From Candidatus Aminicenantota bacterium (lineage in GTDB: Bacteria; Acidobacteriota; Aminicenantia; UBA2199), in assembly GCA_026393835.1 (NCBI GenBank), contig JAPKZK010000085.1, positions 62,001 to 126,000 on the forward strand: a DNA stretch of 64,000 bases. Direction: 5' to 3'. Of the stretch, positions 17,650-27,406 are shown one piece after another (positions within the stretch are counted from its first letter, which is position 1; every line of letters begins with the position of its first letter). The notes under the pieces were generated by a model. It saw only the letters and a program-made list of their open reading frames with translations. It was not told where the DNA came from and did not search any database. Made by a program: the position numbers and the translations under genes.

Positions 17650-18884
17650 TTATGGAAGTAGGAATAGAAGCCATTAATTTATATGGGGGACCGGCATTCC
17701 TGGATGTCCGTTCTCTTTTTGAAGCCAGGAAGCTGGACCTGGAGCGTTTCGATAATTTGATGATGGAAAAGAAATCCGTGGGGCTTCCTTGCGAAGACCC
17801 GGTAACCAACGGTGTGAATGCGGCTAAGCCCATTATCGACCGGTTGACCGAGGAAGAGAAAAACAGGATCGAATTGGTTATTGCCGCCACCGAATCGGGT
17901 CTGGATTTCGGCAAAGCCTTGAGCACGTACATCCATGATTACCTGGGTTTGAGCCGCAAATGCCGGATTTTCGAGGTCAAACAGGCTTGTTATGCCGGTA
18001 CGGCGGCGCTGCACATGGCGGTTTGTTTTGTGGCATCCCAGGTTTCTCCCGGGGCCAAGGCCCTGGTGGTGGCAACGGATACGGCGCGCGCCGCCGCAAA
18101 AAATACTTACGCCGAACCGACCCAGGCCGTCGGGGCGGTGGCGATACTGGTCAGCGACCGTCCCCATGTCATGGAAATCGACCTGGGGGCAACGGGGTAT
18201 CACAGTTATGAGGTCATGGATACCTGCCGCCCCCTCCCGGAAATTGAAACCGGGGACGCGGATTTATCCCTTCTTTCTTACCTGGATTGTTTTGAGAATA
18301 GTTATAAGGAATACGAGACCAGGGTAGAGGGGGCCAATTTCCTGGAGACTTTCGATTACCTGGCGTTTCATACGCCTTTTGCCGGGATGGTGAAGGGCGC
18401 CCACCGGAAACTGCTGCGCGGCCTCTCCAGGTTGAGCCCGGACCAGGTCGAAGCGGATTTCCAAAAACGGGTTTCTCCTTCGTTAAAATATTGTGTCCGC
18501 ATCGGCAATGTGTATTCGGCGACCCTGTATGTCGCTCTTTGCGGGCTTATCGATCACGCTGAATTGAATGGCTCGAAACGGGTGGGGTTGTTTTCTTACG
18601 GTTCGGGCTGCTCATCGGAATTTTACAGCGGCCTTATTTCGGGGCGTTCAAAAGAGGTTTTAGCCGGGATGAAAATCTCCCAGCAATTGGACCGCCGTTA
18701 CGCTTTGAACATCGATGAGTATGACCGGGTATTGGATCAAAACATGGAGTGGATTTTCGGCGTCAAGGACAAGGAAGCGGATGTATCGAAATATGCAGGG
18801 ATATATGATCACTCCATGGCGGGTCGAAAACTACTGGTGCTTAAACGGGTGAAAGATTATCACCGGGAATATGATTGGAGTTAA
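17646..18884 (+). CDS. HMG-CoA synthase-like enzyme (HCS) for polyketide beta-branching
   Basis: The protein has 412 residues and a strong GAGGAGG just upstream; ATG at 17646 or 17652. The active-site Cys is in the motif KQACYAGTAAL (codon 17988-17990), and a His lies in AFHTPFAGM. The C-terminal half has the FSYGSGCSSEFYSG pattern of HMG-CoA synthases. It adds the acetyl group from the donor ACP to a beta-ketothioester on the PKS. The gene sits between KS-Ser and ECH1, the standard cassette order. Confidence 0.93.
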   Translation: MIMEVGIEAINLYGGPAFLDVRSLFEARKLDLERFDNLMMEKKSVGLPCEDPVTNGVNAAKPIIDRLTEEEKNRIELVIAATESGLDFGKALSTYIHDYLGLSRKCRIFEVKQACYAGTAALHMAVCFVASQVSPGAKALVVATDTARAAAKNTYAEPTQAVGAVAILVSDRPHVMEIDLGATGYHSYEVMDTCRPLPEIETGDADLSLLSYLDCFENSYKEYETRVEGANFLETFDYLAFHTPFAGMVKGAHRKLLRGLSRLSPDQVEADFQKRVSPSLKYCVRIGNVYSATLYVALCGLIDHAELNGSKRVGLFSYGSGCSSEFYSGLISGRSKEVLAGMKISQQLDRRYALNIDEYDRVLDQNMEWIFGVKDKEADVSKYAGIYDHSMAGRKLLVLKRVKDYHREYDWS

Positions 18885-18886
18885 CC

Positions 18887-19666
18887 ATGGCTTATGAAAC
18901 CCTGGCGGTGGAGAAAACCGTCGCCGGTATGACCATTACCATCAATCGTCCGCAGCAGCGGAACAGCATCAATAATAAGATGTTGGAAGAGATCAACCGG
19001 GTCCTGGACCAGGTGGAAGAGGATGACCAATGCCGGTTGGTGGTATTGGCCGGGCAGCCGGGGACCTTTTGCACCGGCATGGATCTCGAGGAGTTTTCTG
19101 CCGTGAAATCGCAGTCGGAAACAGGGCCGGTTAAATTGGGGTCCAATCTTTATATGGCAACGCTTAAGCGTTTTACGTTGGTTCCGCGGGTGGTAATCGC
19201 GGTGGTGGATGGCCAGGTAATGGCCGGGGGAGTGGGTTTGGCTGCGGCCAGCGACCTGGTTATTGCCACGCCGCGCTCCCAGTTTTGTTTATCCGAGGCA
19301 TTGTGGGGTTTGCTGCCGGCCATGGTAACCCCTTTCCTGGTTCGCAGGGTGGGTTTCCAGGCGGCTTACCGGATGACATTAACCACGGCGCCGGTGCTTT
19401 CCCGGGAGGCGTTGGAAATAAAATTGGTGGATGAGATCAGCGAATCGCCCTTTGACAGTGTCCATCGATTATGGCTGCGCCTATCGAAATTATCTGTCCC
19501 TACTTTGCGAAACTTGAAAGAGTATTTCCGGAAGATGTGGCTTATCACGGAATCGATGGAGAACATTGCCGTCTCCGAGATTGAGCGTCTCTCTTCCGAT
19601 CCTAAAGTTATTGAAAATATTTCCAATTATGTCAAATATGGTATATTCCCCTGGGATAAAACTTAA
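18887..19666 (+). CDS. Enoyl-CoA hydratase-like protein ECH1 (dehydratase of beta-branching)
   Basis: The protein has 259 residues of the crotonase superfamily. I chose ATG at 18887, 2 bases after the HCS stop, with GGAG upstream; an in-frame TTG at 18875 is less likely. The oxyanion-hole segment is TFCTGMDLEEF and the second is GGVGLAAASDLV. By position it is the ECH1 that dehydrates the HMG-type intermediate to a glutaconyl-type thioester. Downstream lies a hairpin repeat, then ECH2. Confidence 0.88.
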   Translation: MAYETLAVEKTVAGMTITINRPQQRNSINNKMLEEINRVLDQVEEDDQCRLVVLAGQPGTFCTGMDLEEFSAVKSQSETGPVKLGSNLYMATLKRFTLVPRVVIAVVDGQVMAGGVGLAAASDLVIATPRSQFCLSEALWGLLPAMVTPFLVRRVGFQAAYRMTLTTAPVLSREALEIKLVDEISESPFDSVHRLWLRLSKLSVPTLRNLKEYFRKMWLITESMENIAVSEIERLSSDPKVIENISNYVKYGIFPWDKT

Positions 19667-19673
19667 GCCTCCG

Positions 19674-19739
19674 GCGGCCAAAAACCTTTTTGAAAAAAGG
19701 TTTCTGGACTTCCAAAAACTTTTGATTAAAGCTTTTTCG
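19674..19739 (+). repeat. Dispersed hairpin repeat
   Basis: The sequence has the CCTCCGGCGGCCA head, an AAACCTTTTT/AAAAAGGTTT hairpin at about 19682-19703 and a tail with ACTTCCAAAAACTTTT and AAAGCTTTT. It is the forward orientation of the element found inverted at 16000-16055. It separates ECH1 and ECH2. Confidence 0.72.
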
Positions 19740-19771
19740 AAAAGAGCCCCCCTTAAAAAAGAGGAATCATT

Positions 19772-20545
19772 ATGAATGAAGAAAAAGTGGTAAAATTTAC
19801 CAAACAGGGCAATATCGGGATTGTGGCCCTGGAAGAAAAAGAGCATAAGAATACCTTTACCCACCGTTTTGTGTTGGGATTAAAGGATACCTTCGAGGCT
19901 ATCGGCCGGGACCCGGGAGTAAAGGTAGTGGTGGTGCACGGGTATGATAATTATTTCTGCTGCGGCGGCACCAAAGAGGAGTTAATCCAACTTTACGAAA
20001 GCGCGGGTAAAGAAGAAGGCCAGGGAAAAGTGGCTTTTACCGATTTGAATTTTCATGATTTACTTTTGCGCTGCGAGGTCCCGGTTATTGCTGCCATGCA
20101 GGGGCATGCCCTGGGGGCGGGTTTGGCTTTCGGTTGTTATGCGGATATTATTATCATGGGAGAGCAATGTATTTACAGCGCCATCTTTATGAAGTATGGT
20201 TTTACTCCCGGTTTCGGGGCCACTTATATTATCCCCAGGAAATTGGGCGAAGCGCTCGGCATTGAGATGCTGATGAGTGCAAGGAATTACTACGGCGTCG
20301 AGTTAAAGGAACGGGGAACCCCGGTCAAGATCGTCAACAAACAGGATGTGCTAAAAACTGCCCTGGAGATTGCCGCTAACCTGGCGGAGAAACCCTTGCT
20401 TTCTTTGAAAGTATTAAAAAAACATTTAACCCGGCAAATCCAGGCGGATTTGCCCGATATTATTGCCGGGGAGTTGGAGATGCACCGGCTCACTTTTGGG
20501 CAGAAAGAGGTGCTGGAACGAATCGAAAAATTATTCGGTAATTAG
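19772..20545 (+). CDS. Enoyl-CoA hydratase-like protein ECH2 (decarboxylase of beta-branching)
   Basis: The protein has 257 residues of the crotonase superfamily; the ATG is preceded by AGAGGAA. It has CCGGTKEEL at the first oxyanion loop and GHALGAGLAFG at the second. The segment FTPGFGATYI resembles the PksI/CurF-ECH2 group, which decarboxylates the glutaconyl intermediate to leave a beta-methyl or exomethylene branch. It completes the five-gene cassette. Confidence 0.88.
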   Translation: MNEEKVVKFTKQGNIGIVALEEKEHKNTFTHRFVLGLKDTFEAIGRDPGVKVVVVHGYDNYFCCGGTKEELIQLYESAGKEEGQGKVAFTDLNFHDLLLRCEVPVIAAMQGHALGAGLAFGCYADIIIMGEQCIYSAIFMKYGFTPGFGATYIIPRKLGEALGIEMLMSARNYYGVELKERGTPVKIVNKQDVLKTALEIAANLAEKPLLSLKVLKKHLTRQIQADLPDIIAGELEMHRLTFGQKEVLERIEKLFGN

Positions 20546-20641
20546 CTCCCTGCCGGACGGACCGAAAGCGCCGTTGGTGAATTGACAATGAATTTCGAAT
20601 GGAGTATATTAATAAATATAATCGCGAATGAAGAGGTTAAA

Positions 20642-21403
20642 ATGAGAAAAAAATCGTATGGAGTCATAATCTTAGGCCTGCTTTTATTTTCGTATCATAT
20701 CGCCTATGCGGCGCCGGGAAAAGCAGATGCCAAAGAGATTGTGAAAAAGATGGATGAACTGTACCGCAGTACATCCAGCATTGCCACCGTGGAAATGGAA
20801 ATTACCACCCCGCAGTGGTCACGAACCTTGAAGATGACGGCATGGAGCGTCGGGATGGATAAAACATTTATCCGCATCCTGGCGCCCAAAAAGGAAATGG
20901 GCATCGCCACCCTTCGCATGGGTAATGAAATGTGGAACTTTCTTCCCAATACCGATAAGGTTATCAAAGTACCGCCCTCCATGATGATGGGATCATGGAT
21001 GGGATCGGACTATACCAATGACGACCTGGTGAAAGAATATACTTTCATCGATGATTATACCTTTGAGTTGACAAATGTGGAGAATCCCCAGGATGGGGTG
21101 GTGTATGTCAAATGCACGCCCAAAGAAGGGGTGCCCATCGTCTGGGGATACATCATCATCGCTGTATTGGAAAAAGATTACTCACCCCTCTGGCAAAAAT
21201 ACTACGATGAAAAAGGACAATCGATGAGAGAAATGAACTTTAAGGAACCGAAAACCTTCGGTAAAAAAACAATCCCGTCGGTAATGGAGTTGATCCCCGC
21301 CCATAAACCCGGGAATAAAACCATTATTCGCTACCTGGACGCCCAATTCGATATTAAATTATCCGAAGATATTTTTTCCCTCCGCAACCTGAGGGCACAA
21401 TGA
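20642..21403 (+). CDS. LolA-like outer-membrane lipoprotein-sorting protein
   Basis: The protein has 253 residues. I chose ATG at 20642 because GAAGAGG lies upstream and the protein then begins with a clean signal peptide (MRKKSYGVIILGLLLFSYHI) that would be cleaved near AYA-AP. The mature part has the LolA/LolB-like pattern: KMDELYRSTSS, then repeated beta-strands, and a conserved MGSDYTNDD loop. It is probably a periplasmic lipid or lipoprotein-type carrier. It is followed by two permeases, an ATPase and a barrel, so it is likely the periplasmic chaperone of that export system. It may handle the polyketide itself. Confidence 0.8.
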   Translation: MRKKSYGVIILGLLLFSYHIAYAAPGKADAKEIVKKMDELYRSTSSIATVEMEITTPQWSRTLKMTAWSVGMDKTFIRILAPKKEMGIATLRMGNEMWNFLPNTDKVIKVPPSMMMGSWMGSDYTNDDLVKEYTFIDDYTFELTNVENPQDGVVYVKCTPKEGVPIVWGYIIIAVLEKDYSPLWQKYYDEKGQSMREMNFKEPKTFGKKTIPSVMELIPAHKPGNKTIIRYLDAQFDIKLSEDIFSLRNLRAQ

Positions 21404-21484
21404 GTATTTAAAAGATAGAATGATGAATGATGAATGATGAAAAAAACTGGGAAAGAAAGGATAGAAGTTAATTGGAGAACTAAG

Positions 21485-22711
21485 ATGATGTTAAAAATTG
21501 CGTTTCGGAATATTTTCCGTCAGAAGAGAAGGAGTATACTTACCGGGTTAAGTATATTCGGCGGTTTTGTGCTGTCGGCCTTTTTTATCGGCTGGTCGGA
21601 CGGGTCTTACAACGATATTATCGATATGTTTACCCGCAACCGGACAGGTCATATCCAGGTACATCAAAAAGATTACCTGGACCGGCCTTCGCTGCACAAA
21701 ACAATCGGTCGCTTGCCGGAAATGGACAACATTTTCCGGGAGACCCGGGGCGTCGATTCCTGGGCGCCCAGGCTCTATTGCCCTGGCCTGGTTTCCGTGG
21801 GCGAAAAAAGCTCAGGCGCCAGGATCATCGGCATCGACCCGGAAAAGGAAACCCGGACCACCCGGTTCGATAAGAAAATCATCGAAGGGGCCGTATTTCC
21901 CCCAGGCGTTTCCAAAGAAACCGTCATGGGCAAAGGACTGGCTAAATTGCTGAAAGCAAAAATAGGGGACGATGCGGTTATTCTTTCCCAGGCGGCGGAC
22001 GGATCCATTGCCAACGACAAATACAGGATCGTCGGCATAATGGAAAGCGGCGATGAAAACGACGACCGAATGGCTTTTTACCTCCCCATCGATGCGGCCC
22101 GGGAACTGTTTGCGCTGCAAGGCCGCGTCCATGAAATCGCCGTTACTGTCCGGGACCTCAACGATATACCCCATATCGTCAAAACACTGGAAGAAAAAAT
22201 CAGCGCATTGGATAACACCGCTTCTCTTGCGGTGGAGCCCTGGCAAGTCTTTGCAAAAGCCTTCTACGTCGCCATGGAAGTCGATAAAGAAGGGATGTGG
22301 GTCATGCTTCTTATCGTTATGCTGGTGGTGGCTGTCGGCGTACTGAATACGGTGCTCATGTCGGTTCTTGAACGCCGGAGAGAATACGGCGTCTTAAAAG
22401 CCGTCGGTACGAAACCCGGCCAAATCGTAAAAATGGTGATGTCTGAAGTGACGATATTGACTGTGTTCTGTATTTTCGTGGGCATTGGGGTCGGGCTTCT
22501 TCTCAATTATTATTTCACCACTCACGGTTACACACTCCCCGAACCCTTATCTTACGGGGGGATGAAATTTCAAACCATGAGAAGTGAAATCAATGCCAGG
22601 AGTTTTTATATCCCGGCCATTACCGTATTATTTGCCGCGGTAGTGGTGGGAATTTTCCCTGCCATTAAAGCGGCCCGTACCGACCCGGCTAAATCGATGC
22701 GGACCCATTAA
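21485..22711 (+). CDS. ABC transporter permease, FtsX/MacB (LolCE-like) family
   Basis: This is a permease of about 408 residues. I chose ATG at 21485 with GGAG 6 bases upstream; an upstream in-frame ATG lies in an ATGATGA-rich repeat tract. The N-terminus reads MMLKIAFRNIFRQKRRS followed by a first membrane segment. A large periplasmic domain follows (about residues 50-265), then three membrane segments with the ERRREYGVLKAVGT motif of the family. It pairs with the next permease. Confidence 0.88.
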   Translation: MMLKIAFRNIFRQKRRSILTGLSIFGGFVLSAFFIGWSDGSYNDIIDMFTRNRTGHIQVHQKDYLDRPSLHKTIGRLPEMDNIFRETRGVDSWAPRLYCPGLVSVGEKSSGARIIGIDPEKETRTTRFDKKIIEGAVFPPGVSKETVMGKGLAKLLKAKIGDDAVILSQAADGSIANDKYRIVGIMESGDENDDRMAFYLPIDAARELFALQGRVHEIAVTVRDLNDIPHIVKTLEEKISALDNTASLAVEPWQVFAKAFYVAMEVDKEGMWVMLLIVMLVVAVGVLNTVLMSVLERRREYGVLKAVGTKPGQIVKMVMSEVTILTVFCIFVGIGVGLLLNYYFTTHGYTLPEPLSYGGMKFQTMRSEINARSFYIPAITVLFAAVVVGIFPAIKAARTDPAKSMRTH

Positions 22712-22747
22712 ATGCATCGCAGATTCAGCGTGCAACGGAGGAATAAC

Positions 22748-23974
22748 ATGTGGTTCTATATGAAACTGGCCTGGAGAAATATTTTCAGGAATAAACGCCG
22801 GACCATCATCGCCGGCATTGCCATCGGCGTCGGGTTGGCGGCCCTGCTTTTTACCGCCGCACTGATGGAAGGTATGAATATCAACATGATTCAATCCGTG
22901 ACTTCGTCTTTCCTGGGAGAGGCGGAAATTCACGGGAAAGGTTTCCGGGAAACCCAGGAAGTGGAGAAAACCATCGCTAACCCGGACCAATTGACGGCGG
23001 AATTGTCGCGGGACCCGGTGGTGGAAAAATTCACGCCGCGCACATTAAGCATCGGCATGATTACTTCGCCCGCGGACGCCGATGCCGTGGTCCTGGTGGG
23101 GGTGGCGCCCGAATCGGAAAAGTATTTATCCAAAATCGATGAATCGATAGTGGCGGGGGAATTCTTTGCAGGAACCAACCCGGGAGATATCTTGATCGGC
23201 AGTAAATTGGCGGAGTTGCTGGAAGTCGCGCCCGGGGACCGCATCGTGGTTACAGTTACCCAGGCAAATAGCGGCGACCTTAACCAGGAAATGTTCCGGG
23301 TGTCCGGCATTTACCGCTTTGGCGTCCCTGAAATGGATTCCGGAATGGCTTTTATACGCCTTCAGACGGCCCAAAAAATGCTGGGGATCGGGAATGGGAT
23401 TCATCAAATCGCCGTGAAATTCAACGATATCCGGATTGCCTCCCAGGGCAACCACCCCTTCTGGGAAAAATATTCCGGGTCTAATAACGAAGCGGTGGGT
23501 TGGCCCATCCTGATGCCCCAGATGAAGACAGCCGTGGATATGTCCTGGATCAGCATCCTGATTACGGCCGTCATTTTAATGGGTTTGGTCACCTTCGGCA
23601 TAATCAATACCCTATTTATGTCATTTTATGAGCGGATGTTCGAGTTTTCAATCCTGGGCGCCATCGGGACCCGTCCCGGGGGCCTTCGTAAACTGATTAT
23701 CTTCGAAGCCGCCGCCCTGGGGATTATCGGTATTATTCTCGGCGTCCTGTTGGGTTCTATCGCTTTGCTCATTCTTAACAATACCGGCCTCGATTACAGG
23801 GGCATCGAATACGCCGGGGCAACCTTCAAGGAATTAATTTACCCAGCCGTCCATATATGGCACTATATCGTTTTCCCCTTCGGCGTTTTTGTTTTTACCA
23901 TAGTGGTGGGGCTTTACCCCGCATGGGTCGCTTCGCGCTTGCGCCCGGCCGATGGCTTACGAAGAAGTCTATAA
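22748..23974 (+). CDS. ABC transporter permease, FtsX/MacB (LolCE-like) family, second subunit
   Basis: The protein has 408 residues. I chose ATG at 22748 because CGGAGG precedes it; the longer reading from 22712 starts immediately after the previous stop. The architecture matches the preceding permease: WRNIFRNKRRT, one membrane segment, a periplasmic domain, then three membrane segments with ERMFEFSILGAIGTRPGG. The two genes are diverged paralogues, as in LolC and LolE. Confidence 0.88.
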   Translation: MWFYMKLAWRNIFRNKRRTIIAGIAIGVGLAALLFTAALMEGMNINMIQSVTSSFLGEAEIHGKGFRETQEVEKTIANPDQLTAELSRDPVVEKFTPRTLSIGMITSPADADAVVLVGVAPESEKYLSKIDESIVAGEFFAGTNPGDILIGSKLAELLEVAPGDRIVVTVTQANSGDLNQEMFRVSGIYRFGVPEMDSGMAFIRLQTAQKMLGIGNGIHQIAVKFNDIRIASQGNHPFWEKYSGSNNEAVGWPILMPQMKTAVDMSWISILITAVILMGLVTFGIINTLFMSFYERMFEFSILGAIGTRPGGLRKLIIFEAAALGIIGIILGVLLGSIALLILNNTGLDYRGIEYAGATFKELIYPAVHIWHYIVFPFGVFVFTIVVGLYPAWVASRLRPADGLRRSL

Positions 23975-23989
23975 AACCAGGAGATAAAA

Positions 23990-24688
23990 ATGGAAAATCA
24001 AAACTCTATTATTTCAACAGAAGATGTGAAAAAAATCTATAAAGATAACGGGGTCGAAGTCCCGGCGGTAAGGGGGATCAGTATGACTATCACCCCCGGT
24101 GAATTTACCGCTGTCGTGGGGCCTTCCGGTTCCGGTAAAACCACTTTTTTAAATATTATTTCCGGCCTGGATAACCCCAGTGGGGGAAAAGTCCTGCTGA
24201 AAGGGAAACCCCTTTCCGAGATGAAAGGCAAGGAACTGTCCGATTTTCGCCGTGATCATATCGGGTTTATATTCCAGGCGTACAATCTGATACCCGTTCT
24301 GACGGTAGAGGAGAATGTGGAGTACATCATGCTGCTGCAGGGAATCCCCAAAAAGGAGCGGCGCCAGCGGGTGCTGGAAATACTCAGGAAAGTGGGTTTG
24401 GAAGAATATATCGACCGGCTGCCGCCGAAACTTTCCGGCGGACAGCAGCAGCGGGTGGCCATAGCGCGGGCCATGGTTTCCAAACCGGACCTGATCCTGG
24501 CGGACGAACCCACTGCCAACCTCGACTCCAAAACCGGCGCCGAACTGCTGGATATGATGCGCGAACTGAACCGGACCACCGGGATGACGTTCCTTTTCTC
24601 CACCCATGATAAGATGATCATGGATCGGGCCAGGCGTGTTATCACCCTGCAAGACGGCCTGGTGGTCAAAGATGAAGTTAAAGGTTGA
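23990..24688 (+). CDS. ABC transporter ATP-binding protein, LolD/MacB type
   Basis: The protein has 232 residues and AGGAG before the ATG. Walker A is GPSGSGKTT, the Q-loop FIFQAYNLIP, the signature LSGGQQQRVAIARA, Walker B LILADEPT and the switch His is in STHDK. It energises the two adjacent FtsX-type permeases. The gene reaches the start of the barrel gene within a few bases. Confidence 0.93.
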   Translation: MENQNSIISTEDVKKIYKDNGVEVPAVRGISMTITPGEFTAVVGPSGSGKTTFLNIISGLDNPSGGKVLLKGKPLSEMKGKELSDFRRDHIGFIFQAYNLIPVLTVEENVEYIMLLQGIPKKERRQRVLEILRKVGLEEYIDRLPPKLSGGQQQRVAIARAMVSKPDLILADEPTANLDSKTGAELLDMMRELNRTTGMTFLFSTHDKMIMDRARRVITLQDGLVVKDEVKG

Positions 24689-24690
24689 AA

Positions 24691-25971
24691 ATGAAAAAAT
24701 TCCTGGCCGGTATTTTTATTTTAACAATTCTGTCATTACCCGGGCTGTCGGCTGACTGGTTTAAGGTTCACGGGTATTACAAGGTTTTTTTTGTCGGCTT
24801 AAAGGAACCAGCTTACAAAGGGCAAGACAAGGAAACGACCAATGCGCCTATCGGCGCCGCCAATAACCGGTTGAGGCTTAAATTGTCCGCGAAGCCCCTG
24901 TCCTGGCTTTCGCTGGATGCGGCGTACGATTTCTCCCCCCGCATCCAGGACCCTTCGTTGTTTAATGAGAGCGTTTTTATCGCCCCTTCTTCTTCTTTAA
25001 GTTACCGGTTGGAAGATTTTCCTTCCCGGCTTTATCCGCGTCAGGGAGAGAAGGTTGACAGCTTTGGAGTTTTTCACAACCTGGACCGGTTGCTCTTGAC
25101 CATTAAAACCGGCGCCGCGGATATATTTATCGGGAGGCAGGCCATAGCCTGGGGCAGTGGGCGTTTGTTTAATCCCACGGATGTGGTGGCGCCGTATGCC
25201 TTTAATGAACTGGATAAAGAAGAGCGGCAGGGGGTGGACGCCGTCCGTATCCGGGTTCCCCTGGGTCGGATGGATGAATTGGACATGGGGTATATTTTCG
25301 GCAGGCATTTCCAGTCACAGTACAGTGCGTTTTACATCCGGGGGAAAACCTATATATTGAAAACCGATATATCCGGCCTGGTAATGAGGTTTAGGAAGAA
25401 TTTATTAATCGGTCTGGATATGGCCCGGTCTATCGGCGGGGCCGGCGCCTGGTTTGAGGCCGCTTATGTTTTGCCTTACCGGTTCGCTAAGGATGAAGAC
25501 GTCGATTTGATCGATAAAAAATACCGGGAAAATTATCTCAGGGCGTCGCTGGGTATGGATTACAATTTCAGTGGAAGGTTTTATGGATTTTTCGAATACC
25601 ATTATAATGCCGCCGGGATGAGCAAGCCTGGGGATTACAATGAAGTTTTTCGCACCATTGCTTTCCGGGAAGGGTCGGTTTATCTCATGGCGAAGCATTA
25701 CCTGGATGTTGGGTTCACCTACCAGGTAACGCCGTTGATACCATTTAGCGGTCTGGTGATAATGAATTTCACCGATGGTTCCGTTATACTTTCGCCCAGC
25801 CTGGAATACAATATCGCGGAGAATATTTACCTTTCGTTCGGGGCTTATCTCGGCGTCGGTAAAGAGCCCGGGTTAATCGAACTAGCTCCCGATACTAAAA
25901 TAACGCGGTACTATTCCGAGTTTGGGGCATACCCGGCCATGGTTTATACCTCTTTCCGGGTTTATTTTTAA
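24691..25971 (+). CDS. Outer-membrane beta-barrel protein, unrecognised family
   Basis: The protein is about 426 residues with a signal peptide (MKKFLAGIFILTILSLPGLS, cleavage near SA-DW). The mature part is rich in alternating aromatic and polar strands and ends in an aromatic residue (FRVYF), as outer-membrane barrels do. It contains a conserved-looking IGRQAIAWGSGRLFNPTDV stretch similar to DUF1302-like and alginate-porin-like proteins. As the last gene of the run, it is a candidate exit channel for the export system. TTG at 24685 is an alternative start. Confidence 0.7.
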   Translation: MKKFLAGIFILTILSLPGLSADWFKVHGYYKVFFVGLKEPAYKGQDKETTNAPIGAANNRLRLKLSAKPLSWLSLDAAYDFSPRIQDPSLFNESVFIAPSSSLSYRLEDFPSRLYPRQGEKVDSFGVFHNLDRLLLTIKTGAADIFIGRQAIAWGSGRLFNPTDVVAPYAFNELDKEERQGVDAVRIRVPLGRMDELDMGYIFGRHFQSQYSAFYIRGKTYILKTDISGLVMRFRKNLLIGLDMARSIGGAGAWFEAAYVLPYRFAKDEDVDLIDKKYRENYLRASLGMDYNFSGRFYGFFEYHYNAAGMSKPGDYNEVFRTIAFREGSVYLMAKHYLDVGFTYQVTPLIPFSGLVIMNFTDGSVILSPSLEYNIAENIYLSFGAYLGVGKEPGLIELAPDTKITRYYSEFGAYPAMVYTSFRVYF

Positions 25972-25984
25972 TTAACCATTGATC

Positions 25985-26060
25985 CGGGCCCACGAATGAC
26001 ACGAATTAACACGAAAAAAGATGAGCCACGGACGAACACGAACGGACACTGACTGAAAAA
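25985..26060. repeat. Short dispersed intergenic repeat (CACGAATTACACGAA type)
   Basis: The tract carries CCACGAATGACACGAATTAACACGAA and CACGAACACGAACG-like words. A related tract occurs at 51519-51545. It lies between the export operon and a pseudogene. Confidence 0.5.
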
Positions 26061-26108
26061 AAAGAAGTTGAAAAGCCGGGAATAGCGACGATTGCACGTG
26101 CTTCGAAT

Positions 26109-26715
26109 TTATTTTTGACCGATGTAAACCAAATCCGATCCGTAAAATATCAACACCAGCTTTATCACCTGGGTTTTTTCCATACTCTTCTTGAATTTTT
26201 CGTCGATACTGTAATTACGAAGCTGTTCTTCCGCTTCTGTTTTCAATTTTTCAATAATCCCCCGGGCAGGTTTTGCCGGTTTCATTGGGAATTTCCAGGC
26301 GCACATTCTGGTCGATTAAATCATCAGGGATATCGTGGCCTAAAATGCACCTGTTGATGAAATACAACACCATATCCGGGTTAAACAGATCGACGTTATC
26401 TTTCGGGGAAAACCGGTAATTGCCGTACCACTCGGTCATGATTTCCATTATGTATTCCGTTGGGTGCGTATGAATCCAGGTATTTTTATATAATTCGTCG
26501 AAATTTTCTTTGAATTGCACGTCGTAATAGCCATGCAGGACGGCTAGAAACAGGGATTTACCGAAACGGCGGGGACGGATAAAGAACAAATATCGCCCGG
26601 CATTTTCGATTACCGGGATGTACCGGGTTTTATCGACGTAGTAATAATTGCCCCGCCGCATCAAGTCGTAATCCGAAATGGCATAGGGTATTTTTTTCAT
26701 TTCTATTTCATTCAT
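26109..26715 (-). pseudogene. Decayed AAA-ATPase/PD-(D/E)XK family gene
   Basis: The N-terminus matches the AAA-ATPase-like family (IPYAISDYDLMRRGNYYYVD, P-loop RPRRFGKSL). After about 75 residues it jumps to YGNYRFSP, a motif normally some 150 residues further on, so an internal deletion has occurred. A frameshift follows near 26270: the frame ends in NETGKTCPGDY, and the family's C-terminal helix (EKLKTEAEEQL, IFYGSDLVYIG) continues in another frame down to 26109. A full member is about 500 residues. Confidence 0.75.
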
Positions 26716-26895
26716 GGTTTCACCGCTTTACTATATCACCGCTTTCACCTTTCCATTATATACCAGTTGTTTTGCTTTTTCAACAGGTGATTGGTCATTG
26801 GTCATTAGTGAGGGGGGAAACGATATTTTTGGGGCAGGCGGAAATATTTTCTCACTGCCCGATGCCCGAAGGGCTCCGTTTCCATTTTTAATTTT

Positions 26896-27406
26896 TCATT
26901 TATAATTTATAATTTCTTTTTCCTCTTTCCTTCGAAAGTATCCTGTCTCATCGATGAGTATCTTTGCCTCCCGGGAGGCAAATGCACGCTTATTTCGGGA
27001 CTGGGATATCCTTACCGCAATATTAATTTTTTCCAGGACAAACTTTCTAAACTCTTCGATGATTACCATCATATCAACCAATTCATCATCTTCAAATATA
27101 ATGAATGTATCCGGGTACCTGACTTCAACACCGCATTCCGCAATCTGATCGAATTTTTCTTCGTATTCAATGAAATCCTTATCAATTTGAATACACTGTT
27201 CAATAAGAAATTCAAGGTTGTGGGTTCTTTCAATTTTTTTCAAAAATATTGCCAGGAAAGCCTTTAGATATTTTTCCACGGCCTGCTGTAGGTGAAAACA
27301 AACTGCATCAAGTACAGGGTCTTCGGTTTGAAGTTCCCTCCCGGCGACTTTTAAATCGCCATCTGCTTTTTTTAATCCAGAGCTTGATGTATTCGTCTTT
27401 ATTCAT
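26896..27406 (-). pseudogene. HEPN-domain protein, frameshifted
   Basis: The ATG at 27406 starts MNKDEYIKLWIKK, and the frame then shifts at a 7-A run (plus-strand T run near 27365-27372). Deleting one base restores GDLKVAGRELQTEDPV, HLQQAVEKYLKAFL and the rest of a HEPN domain in the frame that ends at 26896. HEPN proteins are RNases or toxins of MNT/HEPN pairs. The start overlaps the stop of the nucleotidyltransferase gene upstream (ATGA). The shift may be real, phase-variable or a sequencing error. Confidence 0.7.
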
